Assembly (NCBI RefSeq): GCF_019219075.1
Contig: NZ_JAHUWJ010000029.1
Span: 17,810-81,809, forward strand
Length of the DNA stretch: 64,000 nt
Reading direction: 5' to 3'
Source of the DNA: Chitinophaga sp. sic0106
GTDB lineage: Bacteria > Bacteroidota > Bacteroidia > Chitinophagales > Chitinophagaceae
The translations under genes and the position numbers were made by a program. The notes beneath the pieces are model-generated. The model did no database searches and was not told where the DNA came from. It saw only the letters and a program-made list of their open reading frames with translations. This document shows, piece after piece, positions 15,507-23,894 of the stretch. The number at the start of each line of letters is the position of its first letter. Positions within the stretch are counted from its first letter, which is position 1.

Positions 15507-16850
15507 ATGAAAAAGATCACACTTGGGTTTCTTACGCTGCTGATGTTGTTAGTGTCGCAGCTGCAGGCCCAGCAAAAGCTTACGAACGAAACAGATGCCC
15601 AGAAGGAGCAACGCATGGCCTGGTGGCTCAACGACCGCTTTGGTATGTTTATTCACTGGGGACTTTATTCACTGCCTGCCCGCCACGAGTGGGTAAAAAG
15701 CCGTGAGCGTATTACTGACAGTGCTTATCAGAAATACTTCGATAACTTCAACCCTGACCTGTACAATGCACGTGAATGGGCACGTATGGCAAAGGCTGCC
15801 GGTATGAAATATGCCGTGCTGACCACCAAGCACCACGAGGGCTTCTGCCTGTTTGACTCCAAATTCACCGACTATAAATCTACCAATACCGCCATCAAAA
15901 AGGACCTGGTAAAGGAGTGGGTGGACGCTTTCCGCGCCGAAGGCCTGAAAGTAGGATTCTATTATTCCCTGATCGACTGGCATCATCCAGATTTCACCAT
16001 CGACCAGCACCACCCGCAGCGCCCGAATAACCCGGCAGATTACGAGAAGCTGAACAAGGGCAGGGATATGGCTAAATACAGAACCTACCTGCACAACCAG
16101 GTAAAGGAGCTGATGAGCAACTATGGAAAAATAGACATCCTCTGGCTGGACTTCAGTTACCCGGGTGAGCATGGTAAAGGTCATGAAGACTGGGATTCCA
16201 AAAACCTGCTGGCAATGGTGCGCAAGCTGCAGCCCGGCATCCTGGTGGATGACCGCCTGGACCTCAATAATTATGATGATGGCTTTGACTTTGTGACACC
16301 TGAGCAATATAAAGTATCAGAATGGCCGGTGCGCAATGGCAAACGGGTGCATTGGGAAACCTGTCAGACTTTCTCCGGTTCATGGGGTTATTACCGCGAT
16401 GAAACCAGCTGGAAGGATAACAAGCAACTGCTGGTGCTGTTGATTGAGTCCGTAAGTAAAGGCGGTAACCTGCTGCTGAACGTAGGCCCTACCTCCAGAG
16501 GTTTATTTGACTATCGTGCCAACAAGGCACTGAACGGCATGGGCGATTGGATGACGGTGAATAGTCGCGCTATTTACGGTTGTACCCAGGCACCGGCTGA
16601 GTTCAAAACGCCTGACAATACGCTACTGACCTACAACCCAACCACGAAGCGCCTTTATGTGCACTTGCTGGATTATCCATTGCAGCGCTTTGATCTCCCT
16701 GGAATGAAAGGAAAGATCAAGTATGCACAATTCCTGCATGATGGTTCAGAGATCAAAATGAGAGCTACTGAAAAAGGAGATGTTGCGATGGAATTGCCGG
16801 TGTTGAAACCAAATGTGGAAATTCCGGTGATTGAGTTGGTGCTACAATAA
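15507..16850 (+). CDS. Secreted GH29 alpha-L-fucosidase (short form)
   Basis: I chose the ATG at 15507 rather than one at 15468, because it begins a normal signal peptide (MKKITLGFLTLLMLLVSQL) and does not overlap the upstream gene; this gives 447 residues. It is essentially one GH29 barrel: FGMFIHWGLYSLPAR, KYAVLTTKHHEGFCLFDSK, KVGFYYSLIDWHHPDF, and the nucleophile D215 in KIDILWLDFSYPGEH, then GNLLLNVGPTSRG. The C-terminal 80 residues form the small beta domain common to the family. It differs enough from the two other GH29 proteins of the locus to suggest another linkage or position specificity. Followed by an intrinsic terminator. Confidence 0.92.
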   Translation: MKKITLGFLTLLMLLVSQLQAQQKLTNETDAQKEQRMAWWLNDRFGMFIHWGLYSLPARHEWVKSRERITDSAYQKYFDNFNPDLYNAREWARMAKAAGMKYAVLTTKHHEGFCLFDSKFTDYKSTNTAIKKDLVKEWVDAFRAEGLKVGFYYSLIDWHHPDFTIDQHHPQRPNNPADYEKLNKGRDMAKYRTYLHNQVKELMSNYGKIDILWLDFSYPGEHGKGHEDWDSKNLLAMVRKLQPGILVDDRLDLNNYDDGFDFVTPEQYKVSEWPVRNGKRVHWETCQTFSGSWGYYRDETSWKDNKQLLVLLIESVSKGGNLLLNVGPTSRGLFDYRANKALNGMGDWMTVNSRAIYGCTQAPAEFKTPDNTLLTYNPTTKRLYVHLLDYPLQRFDLPGMKGKIKYAQFLHDGSEIKMRATEKGDVAMELPVLKPNVEIPVIELVLQ

Positions 16851-16885
16851 AAATTGGATTAAAATTTTGTTATATGCTGGTATAG

Positions 16886-16922
16886 TCCGCCTTTGGAAGT
16901 AGAATTCCGGGGCGGATTTTTT
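16886..16922 (+). terminator. Intrinsic terminator of the first hydrolase block
   Basis: A stem of TCCGCC (16886-16891) with GGCGGA (16911-16916), with an inner GGAA/TTCC pairing, is followed by six T residues. It lies 36 bases after the GH29 stop. Confidence 0.75.
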
Positions 16923-16980
16923 ACTTTTATGGGGGTGTGATGGCGGGCGGCATCCCGCCTACAGGTCGATATTTGCTTTA

Positions 16981-17163
16981 GTTGGTAAACGCCGCGGAGG
17001 TTTGCAGTAAAACTGGCGGCCTCCCTGCTGCTTGCATGAGGTACTATGTTGGAAATGGCCGTGAATAGAGTGCAGTCAAACCGGTGGCCCATAGGCTGCT
17101 GCTTGCATGAGGTACTGCGCTGGTAATGGCCGTAAATGAATTACTCTAAACCGGCGGTAGCCC
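16981..17163. repeat. Imperfect tandem repeat, unit about 71 bases, 2.6 copies
   Basis: The segment CTGCTGCTTGCATGAGGTAC starts at 17025 and again at 17096. The bases that follow each copy (GGAAATGGCCGTGAAT and GGTAATGGCCGTAAAT; CAAACCGGTGG and TAAACCGGCGG) also match. A further partial copy with GTTGGTAAACGCCG ... GCAGTAAAACTGGCGGCC precedes the first. The array runs directly into a REP-like element. I see no coding frame across it. Confidence 0.75.
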
Positions 17164-17207
17164 CCGCGCGAAGCGCGGAACTACTCCCATGACACCGAAG
17201 GTGTCAT
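17164..17207. repeat. REP-like palindromic element, copy 1
   Basis: Two hairpins in a row: CCGCGC-GAA-GCGCGG (17164-17178) and ATGACACC-GAA-GGTGTCAT (17189-17207). The same two-part layout recurs at 18573, 31413 and 53694. Confidence 0.7.
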
Positions 17208-17709
17208 ACAAAATCACAAAAAATCAAAAAACTGTTTTACGATTTCCGACGTATATTATTTATATTTATCTGACGATAGCTGATGAAGGAAAGAAAAGAC
17301 AGCAAATCCCGTTAATGTTATCAAGATCCCGTGTTGTTGCACCATATTTTTTACATGGACTTTTTAAAGAGAAGAAAAGCTTACCTGAAAAAAATCCATA
17401 CATATAATTAAAATTAATTTGATCAAATATTAATTATTGCCAACGATATCTTCATTGATTATTAACGAGTTATATTATTGTTGATCCAGAGTTATATTAA
17501 TGTCAACCAGGTTATGATTATATCTTTATTGTAATATAAAATATATTGATTATTAGTATTTATTGAAAAACCATATACCTATCCGATTGACTACTGCTGG
17601 GATTTGTTTCAAATTTGTTTCGGTATGGAAACCGTGTATTTAATTCCAATAATAATTTTAATGCCATACCAGCTTCCAAAACCAGCAGTTTACCTGGAGG
17701 AACTTTCAT
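17208..17709. other. AT-rich intergenic region before the LuxR gene
   Basis: About 500 bases, markedly AT-richer than the flanks (long runs of A/T between 17400 and 17560). A 72-codon open frame at 17189-17407 starts inside the REP element and has no family features, so I do not call it. The region presumably holds the promoter of the gene at 17740, but no TAnnTTTG box is clear. Confidence 0.5.
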
Positions 17710-17724
17710 ATGAAAATCACATAA
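17710..17724 (+). promoter_or_regulatory. Four-codon upstream ORF (MKIT) with a strong ribosome binding site
   Basis: ATG AAA ATC ACA TAA is preceded at 9 bases by GGAGG (17696-17700). It ends 15 bases before the LuxR-type gene, which has its own AAAGGA. Strong Shine-Dalgarno sites are uncommon in Bacteroidota. The mini-ORF could set translation of the regulator, or the upstream ATG could be chance. Confidence 0.3.
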
Positions 17725-17739
17725 CCCAAAAGGAATATT

Positions 17740-18348
17740 ATGAAAAAAGTGGGGTCTTTAAGTGCTGGTAACTGGAGCGGAACAAATGTGCTGGAGATCG
17801 GAGAATTGCATTCTGAAACAACAATTGCGTTACAACAATTAGCAAAAGATATCTGTAACCTCGTTTTTATGGATATAGAAATACCAGGTTTAACATCGAT
17901 AGAGGCTGCCAGCATTGTAAAGGCAGCTTATCCTGAAATAAATGTCATTCTGCTTACTTTAAGAGAAGATGTGAAAACAGTGACACAGGTACCGGTTCCG
18001 GAAGCCGGCATCACGATGGAAAAAATTCCACCGGTTACTTTAACTGAATTTATCTCTCAGGTATATGAAACAGCCCTGCATAGTAATATGGTGGCCGTTA
18101 ACAAAGTACTTGCCTTCTTTAATAAAGAGAAACAGCAGCCTATTATTAATGACACCTACGGACTTTCGCCCAGGGAAAAGGAAATACTCCGATGCCTGGT
18201 GAACGGAGATACTTATAAACAGATTTCAGAACACTGCCACATCAGTGTAGGTACCGTGCGTTCTCATATCATGAACATTTATAGAAAGCTGGATGTGAAC
18301 TCCAGATCCAATGCCATCGTAAAAGCAATGAAAGAACACCTGATCTGA
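17740..18348 (+). CDS. LuxR/FixJ-type response regulator with an atypical receiver
   Basis: A 202-residue protein. Residues 137-200 form a LuxR_C helix-turn-helix: YGLSPREKEILRCLVNGD, YKQISEHCHISVGTVRSHI, then NIYRKLDVNSRSNAIVKA. Residues 20-120 resemble a receiver: the phosphorylatable Asp would be that in NLVFMDIEIPG, followed by INVILLTLRED in place of the Thr-bearing strand. The first strand with its acidic pair is missing, so the receiver is degenerate or shortened. The gene sits between the two hydrolase blocks and is transcribed in the same direction, which makes it a candidate regulator of the locus. No sensor kinase is adjacent. Start chosen at the ATG after AAAGGAATATT. Confidence 0.85.
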   Translation: MKKVGSLSAGNWSGTNVLEIGELHSETTIALQQLAKDICNLVFMDIEIPGLTSIEAASIVKAAYPEINVILLTLREDVKTVTQVPVPEAGITMEKIPPVTLTEFISQVYETALHSNMVAVNKVLAFFNKEKQQPIINDTYGLSPREKEILRCLVNGDTYKQISEHCHISVGTVRSHIMNIYRKLDVNSRSNAIVKAMKEHLI

Positions 18349-18467
18349 TACACCCCTGAGTAACCCCAGATGTACCTGCCAATTTCGATGCATCCGGTTT
18401 TTCATGGAATTTGTTTTTAAATTGTAATCAACCGATCTCAGGTTGTTGTATTGCCATGTACCTAACT

Positions 18468-18617
18468 GGCTGCGCTGTCTGCACACGCAGCCGGCTAGCG
18501 CTGCACGCAACACCACCCACAAAGTCAGTACCTCTGCACGCAGCACCATGCATTAGCATTTAGAGGCAGCCTCCGCGCGCAGCGCGGAACCCACACCAGC
18601 AAAACCGAAGGTTTTGC
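18468..18617. repeat. Hairpin cluster with REP-like element, copy 2
   Basis: A hairpin GGCTGCG/CGCAGCC (18468-18474 with 18486-18492) is followed by the two-part element: CCGCGC-GCA-GCGCGG (18573-18587) and GCAAAACC-GAA-GGTTTTGC (18599-18617). The rest of the 520-base gap (18349-18869) is without a gene. Confidence 0.65.
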
Positions 18618-18734
18618 GTCTGCAACTCAGGTGCAAAACCTACATCCAACAAATCCAATTTCACCACCTATCCCACATTTTCAACCGCTTTTGAAAATGC
18701 TACGCATAAAAGAGAAAATATTACCGTATTTTGT

Positions 18735-18746
18735 GCAATCGATTGC
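18735..18746. promoter_or_regulatory. Perfect 12-base palindrome, likely LacI-family operator
   Basis: GCAATCGATTGC with a central CG is the classic shape of a LacI/GalR-family operator. It lies 123 bases before the GH2 start and directly after a TATTTTG sequence that could be the -7 element, so a bound repressor would block initiation of the second hydrolase block. No LacI-type gene lies in this window. Confidence 0.5.
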
Positions 18747-18869
18747 GTAATTTGGAGTCCTGAATCAGCAAAGATCAGGCTATTCCGTTATATGCCGTAA
18801 ATTGAAACCGGTGCATACGTTTGCACCTACCTGATTTTATCGCTCGACATTTAAAGCTGCTGTCCCGTT

Positions 18870-21326
18870 ATGATGAGAAAAGCATTGTCTCTTTGGCTCT
18901 TAGCCTTTACTATTTCCAGCCAGGCCATCAAAGCCCAGCAATCTATACGTGTTACCAACCAATGGGATTTCCTGAAAAGTGATCTCGGCAGCCCTTGGGA
19001 AGCGGTACGCCCCGCTACCGAAGGAAGCCCCGAAGCAGTGCCCCTGTGGCAAAAAGTAACCATCCCGCATTGCTTCAACGACCGCGATGCCGTAGACCCG
19101 GACGTCAACTACTACCAGGGCGCCGGATGGTACCGTACCAACCTGGAGGTTAAAAATCCTTACCAAAATGGTCGCACCTTCCTGCACTTCCTCGGCGCCG
19201 GACAAAAAACTAACGTATATGTATATACGCAAAAAGTAGGAACCCATACCGGTGGCTACGATGAATGGACCATTGACATCACCGACGCTGTGGAAAACTT
19301 CCTGAAATCACCGGAGGCCAAACGATATAAAGGGAAAATACCACTGGCCATCCGCTGCGATAATACCCGCGACCAGGAAATGATTCCTTCGTCCATGTCC
19401 GATTTCAACGTGTACGGCGGCGTTTACCGCCCGCTGGAAATCGTATATACGCCGGCGTTAGCATTCAAGGAAGTACACCTACAGGCCACCACAGACGCTG
19501 CCGGCAATGAAGGCCAGCTCCTGGTATCCGCTTCCTTTATCAACGCCCGTAACACCAAAGATGCCACCATAGAAATTAATCTTCTGGACCCCCGTAACCA
19601 GGTGGTTAAAACAGTGAAACAAGCGCTCAACCCCGGAACTACTGAGCAGCAGATCACCAGCATCTCCCTGAAAAAACCAGTACGCTGGTCACCTGATCAG
19701 CCACAGCTATATAAAGTACAGGCTAAAATAATTTCGGCAGAGGGTACCGCCGAATGGACCGGTAACACCGGCTTCCGCCACTTTAAATTCGAGGAACACG
19801 GTCCCTTCCTGCTCAACGGTAAACGCCTGCTGCTGCGTGGTACACACCGCCACGAAGATCACGCCGGTGTAGCAGCCGCCATGGAGGATGCCACCATCCG
19901 CGAAGAAATGATCCTTATGAAAAAAATGGGGACCAACTTCATCCGCCTCGGTCACTACCAGCAACATCCACTCGTACTGCAACTGTGCGACAGCCTCGGT
20001 ATCCTCGTATGGGAAGAAATTCCATGGTGCCGCGGTGGCCTCGGCGGTGATATCTATAAAGAACAGGCACGCCGCATGCTCACCAACATGATCAGCCAGC
20101 ACCGCAACCACCCCGCAGTAATCCTCTGGGGCCTTGGTAATGAAAACGACTGGCCGGGCGACTTCCCCGATTTCGATAAGGAAAAAATCCGCGCCTTTAT
20201 GTCGGAACTCCATCAACTGGCGCACCACCTCGATAGCACCCGCCTCACCACCATCCGCCGCTGCGATTTCTGTAAAGACATTGTGGATGTTTACTCCCCG
20301 TCTATCTGGGCAGGCTGGTACCGCGGTCGCTATACCGAATACAAACAGGAAAGCCTAAACGAAATTGCCAAAGTAAAACACTTCTTCCATGCAGAATGGG
20401 GTGCAGACAGCCACCAGGGCCGATATGCAGAAAATCCTGAATTCTTCATACAAAAAATTGCTACCGGAAAAGGTACCGACGAACGTACCGGCGACTTCGC
20501 CCTCACCGGCGGAAATGCCCGCGCCTCCAAAGACGGCGATTGGTCAGAATCCTATGCAGTAAATCTGGTAGACTGGCACCTGAAAGAACAGGAAACAATG
20601 CCTTCCCTCACCGGTAGCGCCTACTGGGTGTTTAAAGACTTTTCCACACCACTGCGTCCGGAAAACCCGGTGCCATACGTGAACCAGAAAGGTATCGTTG
20701 CCAGAGACCTCACACCTAAAGAAATCTACTTCGTTTTCCAGTCATACTGGCTCACGCAGCCTATGGTGCACATATACGGCCATTCCTGGCCAGTGCGCTG
20801 GGGCAATGAAGGCGAAGAAAAAGAAGTACGGGTATACTCTAACTGTCCGGAAGCCGAACTGTTCGTCAACGGTAAAAGCGCCGGCACTAAAAAACGCGAC
20901 AGCCAAAACTTCCCGGCCGCAGGCCTGCACTGGAAGGTAGTACTGCAGCCAGGGCAGAATAATATCCGCGTGGTAGCGCGCCAGGGTAAAACCACAGTGA
21001 CAGACGAAACCACCTGGACATACCAGACCGCCAAATGGGGTAAGCCGGTGAAACTCGTGGTAGAAAAAGAAAATCAGGGTACCACCACTTTAGTAAAAGT
21101 AAAAGCCCTGGATGCCAATGGAGTCCTTTGCCTCGATGCTGCCAACCTGATCACCTGGTCAGTAGCCGGAAACGCTACCCTGATCGATGATATGGGTACT
21201 GCAGGCGGCTCCCGCAAAGTGCAGCTCGCCAACGGCCAGGCTTCCATCCGCGTAGTGAACAACACCGGTAAGAGTGTAGTGGCTGCCGCTGCCAGCGGTC
21301 TCGCCACAGGTCTTACCGAACTATAA
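18870..21326 (+). CDS. Secreted GH2 beta-galactosidase-like hydrolase
   Basis: An 818-residue protein with a signal peptide (KALSLWLLAFTISSQAIKAQ). It has GH2 domain order: sugar-binding jelly roll (residues 25-195, with the VYVYTQKVGTHTGGYDEWTID motif), Ig-like domain (195-305), TIM barrel (308-600) with acid/base E425 in ILWGLGNEND and nucleophile E509 in KHFFHAEWGAD, then DUF4982-like and further Ig-like beta domains (650-815). The glycine-rich N-terminus and VNYYQGAGWYR favour a beta-galactosidase, though beta-glucuronidase or beta-mannosidase activities occur in GH2. First gene of a four-gene block (18-25 base gaps) with GH95, GH29 and a polysaccharide lyase, preceded by a palindromic operator. 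Confidence 0.92.
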   Translation: MMRKALSLWLLAFTISSQAIKAQQSIRVTNQWDFLKSDLGSPWEAVRPATEGSPEAVPLWQKVTIPHCFNDRDAVDPDVNYYQGAGWYRTNLEVKNPYQNGRTFLHFLGAGQKTNVYVYTQKVGTHTGGYDEWTIDITDAVENFLKSPEAKRYKGKIPLAIRCDNTRDQEMIPSSMSDFNVYGGVYRPLEIVYTPALAFKEVHLQATTDAAGNEGQLLVSASFINARNTKDATIEINLLDPRNQVVKTVKQALNPGTTEQQITSISLKKPVRWSPDQPQLYKVQAKIISAEGTAEWTGNTGFRHFKFEEHGPFLLNGKRLLLRGTHRHEDHAGVAAAMEDATIREEMILMKKMGTNFIRLGHYQQHPLVLQLCDSLGILVWEEIPWCRGGLGGDIYKEQARRMLTNMISQHRNHPAVILWGLGNENDWPGDFPDFDKEKIRAFMSELHQLAHHLDSTRLTTIRRCDFCKDIVDVYSPSIWAGWYRGRYTEYKQESLNEIAKVKHFFHAEWGADSHQGRYAENPEFFIQKIATGKGTDERTGDFALTGGNARASKDGDWSESYAVNLVDWHLKEQETMPSLTGSAYWVFKDFSTPLRPENPVPYVNQKGIVARDLTPKEIYFVFQSYWLTQPMVHIYGHSWPVRWGNEGEEKEVRVYSNCPEAELFVNGKSAGTKKRDSQNFPAAGLHWKVVLQPGQNNIRVVARQGKTTVTDETTWTYQTAKWGKPVKLVVEKENQGTTTLVKVKALDANGVLCLDAANLITWSVAGNATLIDDMGTAGGSRKVQLANGQASIRVVNNTGKSVVAAAASGLATGLTEL

Positions 21327-21344
21327 TACTAATCTACTTCCGAT

Positions 21345-23882
21345 ATGAAATACTTTGTAACCATCGGCCTGTGTATCGCTGCGGGCGCTGCACAGGCTGC
21401 CACGCCAGATTCTTTACTGAAGCTATGGTATAAGCAACCAGCTACCCAATGGGTAGAAGCCCTGCCACTCGGCAACGGCCGTATAGGCGCCATGGTTTTT
21501 GGCGGCACCAAAACAGAAGAACTGCAGCTCAATGAAGGCACCATCTGGTCCGGTACTCCCCGCGACGGGAACAATCCCAAAACGAAAGAACTCCTGCCAC
21601 AGCTGCGCCAGCTGCTCAATGAAGGAAAATATATGGAGGCCGATAAGCTCTCCCGTGAAATGATGGGTAAATACAGTGCCCGTTATCTCACGCTGGGAAG
21701 CCTCTTCCTCGAAAGTGATATCCCCGCTGACGTGCAGGATTATCACCGCGAACTGGACCTGAACACCGGCGTCAGCACCGTGAAGTTTACTCTTAACGGT
21801 ATTGCCTATACGAGGAAAGCATTTATCAGTTATCCTGCACAGCTGATGGTAGTACGCTATACCGCCAGCAAACCAGGAGCCATTAGCTTTAAGACCCGCT
21901 TCGCCAACCAGATGCCGCATAAAAATAGTGTGGTTGACAGGGCAAAGCACTACATCGCAATGGAGGGTACCTGCCCATCCTACGTGGCAGCGCGCGCCTA
22001 CGAAAAAGATCAGATTGTATACGGCAAAGGTGAAGATGGCAGCGAGCCGGTACGTTATTCCGTACAGTTACAGGCACGTTCCAAAGACGGGGTGATCAGG
22101 GAAGATACCAGCGGTATCCAGGTGAAAAACGCTACTGACGTGACCCTGCTGCTTTCCATCGGCACCAGCTATACACGGGAAGGTAACGATGGTAACCCTT
22201 TCCTGCGGGCTAAAGAAGCGCTCACAAAAGCAGCAGCACAAAACTTTGACCAACTGTTAGCCATACACGAAAAAGATTATACCTCCCTGTTTAATCGCGT
22301 GAAGCTCGACCTTGGTGACGATGGCAACGCACACCTGCCTACTGACAATCGACTGAAAGACTATACCACCGCCGGTGGTAACCGTGATCCGCAACTCACC
22401 GCGCTGTTATACCAGTACGGCCGGTACCTGATGATTTCCGGTTCCCGCAAAGGCGGTACCGCTATGAACCTGCAAGGCCTTTGGAATAAGGAAATGCAGC
22501 CACCATGGGGTTCTAACTATACGATCAATATTAATACCGAAATGAACTACTGGCCGTCAGAATCGGCTAACCTGTCCGAATGTACGGAGCCACTGTTCAA
22601 TTTCATCTCTTTGCTGGCTAAAAACGGTCGAACTACTGCCCGTGTCAACTATGGCGCCAATGGCTGGGTAGCGCATCACAACTCTGATTTGTGGGGCATG
22701 ACTTATCCTGCGGGCGGTATCGACTTTAAAGATCCAAGCGGTAACCCTAAATGGGCACACTGGCCTATGGGCGGCGCCTGGCTTACCCGCCACCTCTGGG
22801 AACATTATCAGTATACCGGCGATAAAAAATTCCTTGCGGAAGTATACCCGCTGCTGCAAGGCTCCTGCGAGTTTATGCTGTCGTTCCTCACCCGCGATGC
22901 AAACGGTTACTGGGTAACCAGTCCATCCACCACACCTGAGAATAATTTTTGGGTAGATGGTAAGCAAACTGGTTCTGTCAGCATCGCTACCACCATGGAT
23001 CTTTCTATTATCCGCGACCTGTTTAACAATACCATCAACGCTTCCAGGGCACTCGGAAAATATCCTGAGTTTGAAGAACGCCTGCAGAAAGTGCTGAGTG
23101 AAATGTATCCGTTCCATGTAGGCCAATATGGTCAGCTGCAGGAATGGTATAAAGACTGGGATGATCCGAAAGATCATCATCGCCACGTATCGCATGCCTA
23201 CGGCCTGTTTCCGGGGAACTTCATTTCCCCGCGCAGAGATACCGTACTATCGGAAGCGGTTAAACGTAGTTTGATCCTTCGTGGAAACGACGGTACCGGA
23301 TGGTCCAAATCATGGAAAATAAATTTCTGGGCACGCCTCGAAGATGGTGACCATGCCTATACCATGCTGAATCAGCAGTTATTCCTGGCCACCTCCCAGG
23401 CGGTAACTGTTAACGGTAACAGCAGCGGTTCCTATCCAAACCTTTTTGATGCGCATCCTCCTTTCCAGATCGATGGAAACTTTGGTATCACTTCCGGCAT
23501 CACTGAAATGCTGCTCCAAAGCCACGACGGTACACTGTACCTGCTACCGGCATTACCATCTGCCTGGCCAACCGGTTCTGTTAAAGGCCTGAAAGCAAGA
23601 GGAGGATTTGAGGTAGATATGGAGTGGAAAGATGGCGAACTGACCAAAGCGGTAGTGAAATCAGCACTGGGCGGGAACTGCCGTATCCGTGTGAAACAAC
23701 CGGTAAAAATAGCCGGTGCTAAAACCGCTACCGGCGCAAATAATAACAAATACTATGTGCTGGCCATGAAAGGGAATACCGAGGTAAAAGATGCGTCTAA
23801 ACTGCCGGATCTGGACCTGAAACCAGCATTTGAATATGACCTGCCTACCACCGCCGGCAAGTCTTATACCATCAACCGCTAA
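21345..23882 (+). CDS. Secreted GH95 alpha-L-fucosidase
   Basis: An 845-residue protein, the usual GH95 length, with a short leader (FVTIGLCIAAGAAQA). N-terminal beta domain (residues 22-280: WYKQPATQWVEALPLGNGRIG, LNEGTIWSG), helical linker, and an (alpha/alpha)6 barrel (about 320-720) with the family blocks INTEMNYWPSESANLSEC (near residue 397), GWVAHHNSDLWG, SPSTTPENNFW (near 530, likely general acid E) and FQIDGNFGITSGI (near 709, likely Asp that activates the base). GH95 enzymes act by inversion, mostly on alpha-1,2-fucosyl linkages; some members cleave alpha-L-galactose. It lies 18 bases after the GH2 gene and 12 before a GH29 gene. Confidence 0.94.
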   Translation: MKYFVTIGLCIAAGAAQAATPDSLLKLWYKQPATQWVEALPLGNGRIGAMVFGGTKTEELQLNEGTIWSGTPRDGNNPKTKELLPQLRQLLNEGKYMEADKLSREMMGKYSARYLTLGSLFLESDIPADVQDYHRELDLNTGVSTVKFTLNGIAYTRKAFISYPAQLMVVRYTASKPGAISFKTRFANQMPHKNSVVDRAKHYIAMEGTCPSYVAARAYEKDQIVYGKGEDGSEPVRYSVQLQARSKDGVIREDTSGIQVKNATDVTLLLSIGTSYTREGNDGNPFLRAKEALTKAAAQNFDQLLAIHEKDYTSLFNRVKLDLGDDGNAHLPTDNRLKDYTTAGGNRDPQLTALLYQYGRYLMISGSRKGGTAMNLQGLWNKEMQPPWGSNYTININTEMNYWPSESANLSECTEPLFNFISLLAKNGRTTARVNYGANGWVAHHNSDLWGMTYPAGGIDFKDPSGNPKWAHWPMGGAWLTRHLWEHYQYTGDKKFLAEVYPLLQGSCEFMLSFLTRDANGYWVTSPSTTPENNFWVDGKQTGSVSIATTMDLSIIRDLFNNTINASRALGKYPEFEERLQKVLSEMYPFHVGQYGQLQEWYKDWDDPKDHHRHVSHAYGLFPGNFISPRRDTVLSEAVKRSLILRGNDGTGWSKSWKINFWARLEDGDHAYTMLNQQLFLATSQAVTVNGNSSGSYPNLFDAHPPFQIDGNFGITSGITEMLLQSHDGTLYLLPALPSAWPTGSVKGLKARGGFEVDMEWKDGELTKAVVKSALGGNCRIRVKQPVKIAGAKTATGANNNKYYVLAMKGNTEVKDASKLPDLDLKPAFEYDLPTTAGKSYTINR

Positions 23883-23894
23883 GCAATACCCACT

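Noticed and set aside
16859..17092. A 77-codon minus-strand open frame across the tandem repeat
   Set aside because: It crosses the terminator at 16886-16922 and the 71-base repeat, and shows no protein features.
17025..17163. Possible CRISPR array
   Set aside because: The repeat unit is long (71 bases), imperfect, has only two to three copies and no spacers or cas genes.
17189..17407. A 72-codon plus-strand open frame
   Set aside because: It starts inside a REP-like hairpin, has no ribosome binding site and no similarity that I recognise.
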